A stretch of 64,000 bases of DNA from assembly GCA_016744355.1 (NCBI GenBank), contig JADGEN010000007.1:1-64000 (forward strand), written 5' to 3'. Position 1 is the stretch's first letter; every line of letters begins with the position of its first letter. A model generated the notes under the pieces. That model searched no databases and was not told the DNA's origin. It saw only the letters and a program-made list of their open reading frames with translations. The DNA is from Halieaceae bacterium. GTDB lineage: Bacteria > Pseudomonadota > Gammaproteobacteria > Pseudomonadales > Halieaceae. A program made the translations under genes and the position numbers. This document shows, piece after piece, positions 7,588 through 15,813 of this stretch.

Positions 7588-8991
7588 TTGCCTACAGAAG
7601 TCACCTCCTCTCTCCTGCGAGAGCTGCAATCTATAGTGGGGGAAAATCGCGTTCGTACCGATGATGATGCTCTGGTTCAATACGGAAAGGACTGGACCTC
7701 TGCATACGAACCTAAGCCCTGCGCGATAATTTTCCCGGGTTGCATCGAGGAAGTTCAGGCTATTGTTCGCCTCGCCAGACGCGAAAAACTGTCTATTGTT
7801 CCCTCTGGCGGCCGCACTGGCCTGAGCGGCGGCGCAGTGGCGACTCGCGGCGAATTAATCCTGGCGCTGGATCGTATGAACGCTATCGGTGATTTCAACC
7901 CGGTTGATAGAACCGTGAGCTGTGGGGCGGGGGTGATTACTGAGCAGTTACAGCAATTTGCTGAACAGCAAGGCCTTTTTTACCCGGTCGACTTCGCTTC
8001 CAGTGGTTCAAGCCAAATTGGTGGAAATATCTCCACCAACGCAGGAGGAATCAAAGTCATTCGCTATGGCATGACGCGGGAATGGGTGGCGGGGCTAAAG
8101 GTTGTTACCGGTACCGGAGAGCTGCTGGACCTGAATCGTGGCCTGGTAAAAAACAATGCGGGCTATGACCTTCGACAGTTGGTGATAGGCGCTGAAGGCA
8201 CGTTAGGTGTAGTGGTAGAAGCTACCATGCGTCTCAGTCGGCCGCCAAAAGAACTGGCGGTGCTGGTTCTGGGTGTACCGGATATGTCCGCGATTATGGA
8301 GGTGTTGTCGGTCTACCAGGGTGCCATGGATTTAAGCGCCTTTGAGTTCTTTTCTGAGCTTGCCCTGCAAAAAGTTGTAGAGCACCAGAAGCTACAGCGT
8401 CCCTTCGATACGCCTACAGACTACTACGCATTGATAGAAATTGAAGTATCGGGTGAGGCCGATATGGATACCGCCATGGCCCTGTTTGAGCAGTGTGTTG
8501 AAACGGGCTGGGTACTCGATGGCGTAGTGAGTACTAGCATTGCCCAGGCTGCAGCACTGTGGCGTCTGCGCGAGGATATATCGGAAACTATATCCCGCTG
8601 GACACCCTACAAAAATGATATCTCCACGTTGATTTCAAGAGTTCCTGCTTTTTTGTTGGAAGTAGAGGCGGTGGTCAATGAGCAATATCCCGATTTTGAG
8701 ATTATCTGGTTCGGCCATATTGGCGATGGCAATGTGCACCTCAACGTACTGAAACCTGAGCATCTGTCTATGGATGAGTTTCAATTACGCTGCTCAGAAG
8801 TGAGCCGGTGGGTGTTCGAAATTGTGCAGCGCTTCGGCGGCAGCATTGCGGCGGAGCACGGTGTTGGATTATTGAAAAAAGATTATCTGCACTACAGCCG
8901 GTCAGAACTGGAAGTACAGATTATGAGGCAAATTAAGCAGGCTTTTGATCCCGCGGGAATAATGAATCCGGGTAAAGTCTTCGACCAATAA
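7588..8991 (+). CDS. FAD-linked D-2-hydroxyglutarate dehydrogenase
   Basis: 467-residue flavoprotein of the FAD-binding PCMH / GlcD family. The FAD domain shows SIVPSGGRTGLSGGAV and SSGSSQIGGNISTNAGG. The C-terminal oxidase domain carries the metal-site motifs WFGHIGDGNVHLN and AAEHGVGLLKK. The family includes glycolate, D-lactate and D-2-hydroxyglutarate dehydrogenases. The divergent position next to serA favours D-2-hydroxyglutarate, because SerA can reduce 2-oxoglutarate to that compound and the pair was shown to be coupled in Pseudomonas. The start is TTG 7588, with GAGGA seven bases before it. Electrons probably pass to a quinone or electron-transfer flavoprotein, but this is not visible in the sequence. 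Confidence 0.88.
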   Translation: MPTEVTSSLLRELQSIVGENRVRTDDDALVQYGKDWTSAYEPKPCAIIFPGCIEEVQAIVRLARREKLSIVPSGGRTGLSGGAVATRGELILALDRMNAIGDFNPVDRTVSCGAGVITEQLQQFAEQQGLFYPVDFASSGSSQIGGNISTNAGGIKVIRYGMTREWVAGLKVVTGTGELLDLNRGLVKNNAGYDLRQLVIGAEGTLGVVVEATMRLSRPPKELAVLVLGVPDMSAIMEVLSVYQGAMDLSAFEFFSELALQKVVEHQKLQRPFDTPTDYYALIEIEVSGEADMDTAMALFEQCVETGWVLDGVVSTSIAQAAALWRLREDISETISRWTPYKNDISTLISRVPAFLLEVEAVVNEQYPDFEIIWFGHIGDGNVHLNVLKPEHLSMDEFQLRCSEVSRWVFEIVQRFGGSIAAEHGVGLLKKDYLHYSRSELEVQIMRQIKQAFDPAGIMNPGKVFDQ

Positions 8992-9037
8992 TGTTCGGGC
9001 TGTCAGGCGCGCGCCCGGATGGCGCTATGCCGCTGTA

Positions 9038-9484
9038 CTAATGTGGCAGATTCATGTGGATATGTTCAATGCCGTCTTCCATATAGGGCTCTCCGTCAGT
9101 AATGAAACCCATGCTTGTATAAAATTTTTCCAGATAGGCCTGCGCACCGATTCTGATATCGCTTGCGGGCCACAGCTGCAGATTGTAGGCAATGCCGCGT
9201 TCGACCAACTCCCGACCCAGATTTCTTCCCCGGGCTGCGGGTGCCGCTACGATTCTTCCCAGTGAGCTTTGTGTATAACTCAGTCCAGGCGGGAGGCAGC
9301 GCAGCACCGCCAGGAGTGTGTCGCCCTCCCAGCATAAAAGGTGCACGGACTGCTGGTCCAGACCATCCAGATCCAGGTACACACAATTTTGCTCCACAAC
9401 GAAAATTTCCTGCCGCAGTCGCAGCATGGCGTAAAGTTGGTGATTGCTGAGTTCGTCAAATGACAGGGTTTGCCAGGTAATCAA
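9038..9484 (-). CDS. elaA: GNAT family N-acetyltransferase, ElaA type
   Basis: 148-residue GNAT fold protein matching the ElaA family (LRLRQEIFVVEQNCVYLDLDGLDQ near the N-terminus). The acetyl-CoA-binding loop reads VAAPAARGRNLGRELV, and AQAYLEKFYTSMGF lies near the C-terminus. The substrate is unknown. The start is TTG 9484, which overlaps the TGA stop of the upstream slyD gene, so translation is probably coupled. The gene faces the D-2-hydroxyglutarate dehydrogenase gene convergently, across 46 bases. Confidence 0.9.
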   Translation of the reverse strand: MITWQTLSFDELSNHQLYAMLRLRQEIFVVEQNCVYLDLDGLDQQSVHLLCWEGDTLLAVLRCLPPGLSYTQSSLGRIVAAPAARGRNLGRELVERGIAYNLQLWPASDIRIGAQAYLEKFYTSMGFITDGEPYMEDGIEHIHMNLPH

Positions 9485-9987
9485 TGCTGATGGCCTCCCG
9501 GTCCATGAGCGTGGCCATGGGCGACTTCCTCTTCGCTCGCCTCCCTGACCTCGGACACTTCTATTTCGAAGTGAACCGTTTTTCCTGCCAGGGGGTGGTT
9601 AGTGTCTACCTCAGCGCTGTGTCTCCCCGCTTTAATAATGGTGACAGAGCGCATGCCTTCGTTGGTGTTTAGCTGCGCCAGCATGCCGGGTTTCGGTCTT
9701 AGTTTGCCTTTGCCCTGAAGCACCAGGTGTTTCATGGGCACGCGCTGTATATTGCCAGGGTCGCGCAGACCGTAGGCATCTTGCGGAGCAAGGCTCACGT
9801 TGACGGCGTCTCCCACAGCTTTGCCTTCCAGTGCACTTTCAAGCCCGGCAATGATGTTGGACGCTCCGTGCAAATAGATTGTGGGTTCAGACTTATGGGA
9901 ATTTTCAACCTCAGTCCTCTCCTGTCCCTCTTCTCCCTCATACAAGCTGTAATGGAAGGAGACAACGGTATTCGGTTTAATTTTCAT
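9481..9987 (-). CDS. slyD: FKBP-type peptidyl-prolyl isomerase, SlyD-like
   Basis: 168-residue cytoplasmic folding helper. The FKBP half-domain begins IKPNTVVSFHYSLYEGEEG. An insert-in-flap chaperone domain follows (LAPQDAYGLRDPGN, VPMKHL), and FKBP returns with TNHPLAGKTVHFEIEV. The tail is histidine-rich (HGHAHGPGGHQH), as in SlyD proteins that bind nickel. The ATG at 9987 gives the usual family N-terminus; a GTG four codons earlier is the alternative. It is read first in a two-gene unit with elaA and diverges from the cyclic-nucleotide-binding-like gene. Confidence 0.92.
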   Translation of the reverse strand: MKIKPNTVVSFHYSLYEGEEGQERTEVENSHKSEPTIYLHGASNIIAGLESALEGKAVGDAVNVSLAPQDAYGLRDPGNIQRVPMKHLVLQGKGKLRPKPGMLAQLNTNEGMRSVTIIKAGRHSAEVDTNHPLAGKTVHFEIEVSEVREASEEEVAHGHAHGPGGHQH

Positions 9988-10140
9988 GGCTGGCTTCACA
10001 GGGTTTTAAGAGCATGGGATAGTAAATGTAAGTGGATTAAAGTGGTAGTGCTGTGCCGTTGATTCATAAATTTTTGTATAGGCGTTCTCCCCAACAGCAA
10101 TAGTTGCTAACATACAGTACTTACATTTTAGGGTGTGCCA

Positions 10141-10947
10141 ATGCTGGCAAATACCGAACCAACGCAAGATTATTCTATTTTAGACCAGCAGTTCAAAATG
10201 CTGGTGACTGGCCTGTTGGACGTGGTCAATATTCCACCGATTCCAATGGAAGTGGCAGTTACGCGTGATGGCAACTTTCGCGGCTTTGACGGTGGTAAAT
10301 TTTATCTGGTTAAAACTGGCTCTCTCAGTGTCCGTTATCATGGAAAAGTAGTGTATGTCATGCACCCCGGCGATATGCTGTTGCCCGATATTACAGGCAC
10401 CGCCGACGCCGACGTCGCTGTATTTTATGGCAGTGACACAGGCGCTACTCTGGAGAGTTATTCTGCCCTGGAGTTTATGGGCCGAGTTTTTTCTGAGCCC
10501 TCCGCGATCAAAATCTGGACCCGCCTCCTTATAACCTATGCTGGATTGATGCTGCGTATTACAGCCAGTCTTTCACAGGAAGATAGCCAGGCAACTCCAG
10601 GTTTCGAAGAGTATGAACCCGGGGAGTTGATTATCAAGCAGGGTGAGCGTGCCGACTATGTGTTCAACCTCTCTTTGGGTGTTGCCGAGGTGCTGGTAGA
10701 TGACATCACCGTGGGCCGCGTCGGCGAAGGCGAAATTTTTGGTGCTATGGCAGCATTAACACATGCTGATCGCAGTGCCACCGTGCGTGCCAAGACACAT
10801 TGTTCAGTCGTTAAGGTGCCCAAAGAGCAGTTTACCGAACTGATAAAGAGTAATCCTGCCACCATCCACAGCTTGTTGATTGATATGGCGAATTCTATCG
10901 TCAACCTCAATGCGCAATTAGTAGGCCTTCGCGGTAATAGCACATAA
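10141..10947 (+). CDS. tandem cyclic nucleotide-binding-domain protein
   Basis: 268-residue cytoplasmic protein. The C-terminal half (about 150-250) is a clear cNMP-binding beta-roll (EYEPGELIIKQGERADYVF, GRVGEGEIFGAMAAL, DRSATVRA). The N-terminal half shows a weaker copy (GKFYLVKTGSLSVRYHGK, VVYVMHPGDMLLP). In the phosphate-binding cassette the usual Glu after FG is Ala (IFGAM), while the Arg is kept (DRSATV), so cAMP or cGMP binding is doubtful. There is no helix-turn-helix after the domain, so it is not a CRP-type regulator. The ATG at 10141 has AGGG seven bases before it. The gene ends 3 bases before parC, so the two are surely cotranscribed. The function is unknown. Confidence 0.8.
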   Translation: MLANTEPTQDYSILDQQFKMLVTGLLDVVNIPPIPMEVAVTRDGNFRGFDGGKFYLVKTGSLSVRYHGKVVYVMHPGDMLLPDITGTADADVAVFYGSDTGATLESYSALEFMGRVFSEPSAIKIWTRLLITYAGLMLRITASLSQEDSQATPGFEEYEPGELIIKQGERADYVFNLSLGVAEVLVDDITVGRVGEGEIFGAMAALTHADRSATVRAKTHCSVVKVPKEQFTELIKSNPATIHSLLIDMANSIVNLNAQLVGLRGNST

Positions 10948-10950
10948 AAG

Positions 10951-13206
10951 ATGAGCGATATTCTGGAAATTGATAACGACGGCGTAGAGCAGGTTTCGTT
11001 AAAGACCTATGCCGAAAAAGCGTACCTGGATTATTCCATGTATGTCATCCTCGACCGTGCACTGCCTCATGTGGGCGATGGTTTAAAACCTGTGCAGCGG
11101 CGCATTGTCTATGCGATGAGCGAGCTTGGGCTGAAATCTACAGCCAAATTCAAAAAGTCGGCGCGCACCGTTGGTGATGTGATTGGTAAGTTTCACCCTC
11201 ACGGTGACAGTGCTGCTTATGAAGCCATGGTGCTCATGGCCCAGAATTTTAGTTATCGCTACCCACTGGTAGATGGCCAGGGCAACTGGGGCTCGCCGGA
11301 TGACCCCAAATCCTTTGCTGCGATGCGCTACACCGAGTCGCGTCTCACTTTCTATGCACAATCCTTATTGGAAGAGTTGGGTCAGGGTACGGTCGATTGG
11401 ACTCCCAACTTTGACGGCACCATGGACGAGCCTTGTGTGCTGCCGGCGCAAGTGCCCAATTTGCTGCTCAATGGCACCACGGGTATCGCTGTTGGAATGG
11501 CCACAGATGTGCCGCCACATAACTTGCGAGAAGTGGTTTCCGCGACAATTCGACTACTGGAATCGCCCAAGTCAACCACGGCGGAGCTATGTGAGCATGT
11601 ATTAGGCCCGGATTATCCAACTGATGCAGAGATTATTACGCCCCGTGAAGATATTTTGACCATGTATGAAACAGGTCGCGGCTCCATGCGCATGCGCGCT
11701 GTGTGGGAACGTGAGGGCCCGGATATTGTAGTTAGCGCACTGCCGCACCAAGTTTCTGGAGCCAAGGTGCTGGAGCAAATTGCAGCGCAAATGCAGGCTA
11801 AAAAGCTGCCCATGGTGGCCGATTTACGCGATGAATCCGATCACGAAAATCCCACGCGGTTGGTCATTATTCCACGCTCAAATCGTGTAGACACCGAAGC
11901 TGTAATGAGCCATTTGTTTGCCTCAACCGACCTGGAGCGCAGTTACCGAGTCAATCTCAATGTTATTGGTGTCGATGGCAGGCCGGGTGTAAAGGGGCTG
12001 GTTCGTATTCTCAAGGAGTGGCTCAGTTTTCGCACAGAGACGGTTACACGACGACTGCAATACCGATTAGAGCGCGTGCTGAATCGCCTTCATTTATTGG
12101 ACGGTTATCTCATCGCATTTTTGAATATTGATGAAGTGATTCACATTATTCGCACAGAAGATAAACCCAAACCCGTATTAATGTCCCATTTTAGCCTCAC
12201 TGACTTGCAGGCCGAGGCGGTACTTGAGTTGAAATTGCGCCACCTGGCGAAGCTCGAAGAAACGAAAATTCGTGCTGAGCAGGAAGAACTGGCCGCCGAG
12301 CGCGATGGCCTGGAGAAGACTCTGGGTAGCGCGGCAAGGCTTAAGACATTGATAAAGAAAGAATTACTGGCTGCGGCAGAGCAATACGGCGACGATAGGC
12401 GTTCTCCCTTAGTTACACGTGAGGATGCCAAGGCTTTCAGCGAAACCGAGTTGATGTCGGCGGATCCCATTACTGTTGTCATGTCGGAAAAGGGTTGGAT
12501 TCGCAGTGCCAAGGGGCACGATATTGATCCGACTACTTTGAGTTATAAGTCCGGGGACGGCTTCAAGATGTCCGTTTGCGGTCGCAGCAATCAGCCGGCA
12601 GTTTTACTGGATTCTACCGGTCGTTCTTACACTATAGCCACGCATAATTTACCCTCAGCCCGGGGTCAGGGTGAGCCTGTTACAGGGCGCATCAATCCTC
12701 CTTCTGGCGCCACCTTTGAAGGCCTGATGATGGGCAATGAAGATCAGCTTTACCTGCTTGCGAGCGATGCCGGTTATGGCTTTGTGGCAAAACTGGGCGA
12801 TCTGCAATCAAAGAATCGTGCGGGCAAGGCTGCTCTGTCCCCGCCCAAGGGCGGCCAAGTACTGCAGCCAGCGCGCATAGAAAGTGTTGAGGGAGCCTGG
12901 GTTGCCGCGGTATCCAATGAAGGACGTATGTTGGTATTTCCTCTGGCTGACCTGCCTCAGTTGGCGAGGGGTAAAGGCAATAAAATCATTGGCATTCCTA
13001 CCGCCAGAGTGCAAAGTCGTGAAGAGTTTGTCGTGGCTGTGCAGGTGCTGTCAGAAAAAGATGTGCTGGTGGTTTCCGCAGGCAAGCGTTATCTGAAGCT
13101 TAAGTTTTCTGAGTTGGAGCATTATTGCGGTGAACGTGGTCGACGCGGAAATAAACTTCCCAGAGGCTTCCAGAAAGTAGAGCGAATGCAAATAGACGTC
13201 AGTTAG
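10951..13206 (+). CDS. parC: DNA topoisomerase IV subunit A
   Basis: 751-residue ParC, the DNA-cutting subunit that unlinks daughter chromosomes with ParE. The catalytic tyrosine is Y127 in AAMRYTES. The quinolone-resistance region reads [12 protein letters not shown], with the sensitive-type Ser87 and Glu91. The C-terminal part (from about 500) forms the degenerate beta-pinwheel ([20 protein letters not shown]). parE is not adjacent. The gene overlaps the 3' end of the opposite-strand gene by 8 bases. Confidence 0.97.
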   Translation: MSDILEIDNDGVEQVSLKTYAEKAYLDYSMYVILDRALPHVGDGLKPVQRRIVYAMSELGLKSTAKFKKSARTVGDVIGKFHPHGDSAAYEAMVLMAQNFSYRYPLVDGQGNWGSPDDPKSFAAMRYTESRLTFYAQSLLEELGQGTVDWTPNFDGTMDEPCVLPAQVPNLLLNGTTGIAVGMATDVPPHNLREVVSATIRLLESPKSTTAELCEHVLGPDYPTDAEIITPREDILTMYETGRGSMRMRAVWEREGPDIVVSALPHQVSGAKVLEQIAAQMQAKKLPMVADLRDESDHENPTRLVIIPRSNRVDTEAVMSHLFASTDLERSYRVNLNVIGVDGRPGVKGLVRILKEWLSFRTETVTRRLQYRLERVLNRLHLLDGYLIAFLNIDEVIHIIRTEDKPKPVLMSHFSLTDLQAEAVLELKLRHLAKLEETKIRAEQEELAAERDGLEKTLGSAARLKTLIKKELLAAAEQYGDDRRSPLVTREDAKAFSETELMSADPITVVMSEKGWIRSAKGHDIDPTTLSYKSGDGFKMSVCGRSNQPAVLLDSTGRSYTIATHNLPSARGQGEPVTGRINPPSGATFEGLMMGNEDQLYLLASDAGYGFVAKLGDLQSKNRAGKAALSPPKGGQVLQPARIESVEGAWVAAVSNEGRMLVFPLADLPQLARGKGNKIIGIPTARVQSREEFVVAVQVLSEKDVLVVSAGKRYLKLKFSELEHYCGERGRRGNKLPRGFQKVERMQIDVS

Positions 13207-14446
13207 TACTGGTTAACCGCTTCCAGATTAGGCGAAACTGTCGTTCCAGCAGATCTTTGTAGGGTCCCTCAAAACCAGTCAGCATGGAGTAGTCGCGCAG
13301 CTCGGTTTCCTCGCACTCCAGTCTCCCGGCAATATCGATATCCTGGACGACAACCGGGGCAAGCAAAATTTTCGGTGGCTTAGCCGCACACAGTGTTTGC
13401 AGTTCGTCGATAGTATGCTGCATATACAGTCCCGGGTAGATATCAGCAGCGTCGCCAATACCCAGTTCGCTCTGCGAAACTGCCATTGAGATTGAGATGG
13501 ACAGGGAAATTTGTTTTTCAAGTTCGGCGCACACATTGTGTACCAGCCAACCACAGGATGCCGCCCTGAAAGAGGCGCTGCCGGCCGTAGAGTTGCCATT
13601 AAAATAGATGACAATGCCGAATTGGCGTAGAACCTGAATCTCTCCACCATAGAAGCCCGCGGATGCATACAAAACCTGGTGAATTCGATTGATGTAGCGC
13701 TGCAGAGACTGTTGGTCCAGTGTGTCTACATAGTCCATGAGGCTGGATAGATGCAGATAGAGTACTGCCGTGGTCTGGTAATTTTCATCGCGCTGCACAA
13801 CGTTTCCGCGACTGCGCAGCAAGTCCATGGGCAGTGCCGCTATGCGCTGTTCGAGTAAGTCGAGCTCATTAGCAGGCAATGGCTGGTCTGGATTATCTTC
13901 ACTGGTGCTAACCGCTTTTGCCAGTTTGATTATGCGATCTGCCAGGCGCTGACCCAATTGCCTGCTTGCGCCATAAGCTGCCAAACTCAGTAGAATACAC
14001 AAACCTACCAGCGAGAGCAGCAGGCTCACATAAGATGATTTCGCGTTGTCGGCATTGAGCGTAACCAGTACTTCACCGGCAATATCGTTATCGATGCGCA
14101 CGGGCGCTGCGTATTGCCCGAGGTTTGTTGCCGCAGTTTCACCGGCCTGCCCCAACTCTTTGCCTTCAACATCGAAAATTTCTACCTTCTCGGCAGACGA
14201 GATAGTTACAAAGTGCTGTAAAGAGGCGGCGATACTCAGTAGGTCGCCGGTTTCCAGTGCCGTGCCTATACGGCTGGCAATCAGCTGGGCCAGCGCTGTG
14301 CCGTACTCCTCCTGCTGGGACAGCTGCATATGCCGACTTGAAATAGCGCTGAGTGTCACAAGCGCCAGACCTATAAGCAGACAGAGCCCGGCTGAAATTA
14401 GAGCCAGCCGCTGAGCGAGATTTGTACTGGGCGCTGGTGTCTTCAC
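13199..14446 (-). CDS. membrane protein with degenerate class III cyclase-like domain, next to serB
   Basis: 415-residue inner-membrane protein. Membrane helix 1 lies at about 14-36 and helix 2 at about 139-160, with a periplasmic sensor-like segment between. The cytoplasmic part from about 226 resembles class III adenylate/guanylate cyclase: [20 protein letters not shown], then [28 protein letters not shown]. Both metal-binding aspartates appear replaced (YLHL for FxDI, FG for GD), so it is probably not catalytic. A divergent membrane gene beside serB recalls E. coli ytjB (smp), and the N-terminal part may belong to that family. GTG 14446 with AGGA upstream is preferred over an ATG at 14530 that would intrude on the serB promoter region. 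Confidence 0.7.
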   Translation of the reverse strand: MKTPAPSTNLAQRLALISAGLCLLIGLALVTLSAISSRHMQLSQQEEYGTALAQLIASRIGTALETGDLLSIAASLQHFVTISSAEKVEIFDVEGKELGQAGETAATNLGQYAAPVRIDNDIAGEVLVTLNADNAKSSYVSLLLSLVGLCILLSLAAYGASRQLGQRLADRIIKLAKAVSTSEDNPDQPLPANELDLLEQRIAALPMDLLRSRGNVVQRDENYQTTAVLYLHLSSLMDYVDTLDQQSLQRYINRIHQVLYASAGFYGGEIQVLRQFGIVIYFNGNSTAGSASFRAASCGWLVHNVCAELEKQISLSISISMAVSQSELGIGDAADIYPGLYMQHTIDELQTLCAAKPPKILLAPVVVQDIDIAGRLECEETELRDYSMLTGFEGPYKDLLERQFRLIWKRLTSTN

Positions 14447-14595
14447 GTGCTGGGTGTTTCCTGTATCATCTAGTGGCGTCCAGTATAAACCAGTGATGCG
14501 GCTCTGTCTGACAAACTGTGGCGTGTGCAATTTGTACTCCGCTTTCGCGGTGTCAGCAGGTAGAATGGCTCCCTACTATTTTTCAGGACACCGAC

Positions 14596-15813
14596 GTGAA
14601 CGATATATTGCTGATTACTATCTCTGGAGAAGACCAGAGCGGGCTGACAGCAAATATTGCAGGAATATTGGCCGCCCACGATGTAAATGTTCTGGATATC
14701 GGCCAGGCTGTTATTCACGATACCCTCTCCCTTGGCGTACTGGTGGAAGTGCCATCGCAGGCGCATCGCTCTCGTGTGGTAGAGGCGATCGAAATCTGTG
14801 TGGCCGATTGTGGATTGCGTGTCCGCTGCAGCGACGTTTCCGCGACAAGCTATGAGCATTGGGTGGATGCCCAGGGGCGGGCGCGGTACATCATCACCTT
14901 ACTGGCACGCAAAATAACTGCAGATCAACTGGCGCGGGTAACCGGGGTGGTGGCACGGCATCAACTTAATATTGATAGTATCCAGCGACTCTCCGGGCGC
15001 ATTCCATTGGGGGAATTGCCGGCTCTGAGTAAAGCCTGCGTTGAGTTTTCTGTTCGTGGTGCTTTGGCTGATTCCGATGCCTTTCGTAAGGAGCTGCTGG
15101 AGGTGACCAGTGCATTGGATGTTGATCTGGCATTTCAGCAGGACACTATGTATCGCCGCAATCGCCGTCTGGTTGTATTTGATATGGATTCAACGCTTAT
15201 AGAGGCTGAAGTAATTGACGAACTGGCGAAAGAGGCGGGAGTCGGCGAGCAGGTGAGTGCGATTACTGAGCGCGCGATGCGTGGAGAGCTCGATTTCTCT
15301 GAGAGCTTCAGGGCCCGGGTGGCCTTGTTAAGAGGGTTGGATCAGGCTGCTCTGGATAAAGTTGCGAAGAAGCTCAAAATTTCAGAAGGCGCCGAACACC
15401 TGATAAGTACCTTGGCTAAGCTAGGTTACAAAACAGCTATCCTGTCCGGTGGATTTACCTATTTTGCCCGTCATCTGCAGGAAAAACTAGGCATCGACTA
15501 CGTTTTCGCTAACGACCTGGATATTGAAAACGGTCTTGTGACGGGAAAAGTGACAGGGGAAATTGTCGATGGCGCGCGCAAGGCGCTGTTGCTGCGGCAA
15601 CTTGCCGATGAACAGGGTATCGACCTGGAACAGGTTATCGCCGTGGGGGATGGCGCTAACGACCTACCCATGCTCAGCGTTGCCGGCTTGGGTGTCGCCT
15701 TCCGTGCAAAGCCGTTGGTGAAACAACATGCGGAACAATCTATTTCTACCTTAGGCCTGGATGCAATTCTTTATCTGCTAGGAATTGGCGACCGTCACCT
15801 GAACGATTTCTAG
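14596..15813 (+). CDS. serB: phosphoserine phosphatase
   Basis: Last step of serine synthesis: removes phosphate from O-phosphoserine. The 405-residue protein has two N-terminal ACT-like domains (LLITISGEDQSGLTANIAG and IITLLARKITADQLARV) and a HAD phosphatase domain. The nucleophile motif is FDMDST (D196, acid/base D198), followed by LSGGFTYF and GDGANDLPML. GTG 14596 is chosen as start because AGGA lies seven bases before it and the ACT domain begins at once. serA is in the same window but 7 kb away; serC is not seen. The last 4 bases overlap the convergent PilZ-like gene. Confidence 0.96.
   Translation: MNDILLITISGEDQSGLTANIAGILAAHDVNVLDIGQAVIHDTLSLGVLVEVPSQAHRSRVVEAIEICVADCGLRVRCSDVSATSYEHWVDAQGRARYIITLLARKITADQLARVTGVVARHQLNIDSIQRLSGRIPLGELPALSKACVEFSVRGALADSDAFRKELLEVTSALDVDLAFQQDTMYRRNRRLVVFDMDSTLIEAEVIDELAKEAGVGEQVSAITERAMRGELDFSESFRARVALLRGLDQAALDKVAKKLKISEGAEHLISTLAKLGYKTAILSGGFTYFARHLQEKLGIDYVFANDLDIENGLVTGKVTGEIVDGARKALLLRQLADEQGIDLEQVIAVGDGANDLPMLSVAGLGVAFRAKPLVKQHAEQSISTLGLDAILYLLGIGDRHLNDF

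Noticed and set aside
7479-7604. Longer SerA starting at 7604
   Set aside because: The extra 42 residues are not found in SerA, cross the palindrome and overlap the start of the divergent gene.
14470-14859. 129-codon frame on the minus strand
   Set aside because: It is antisense to the start of serB and covers the divergent promoter region; the protein looks random in composition.
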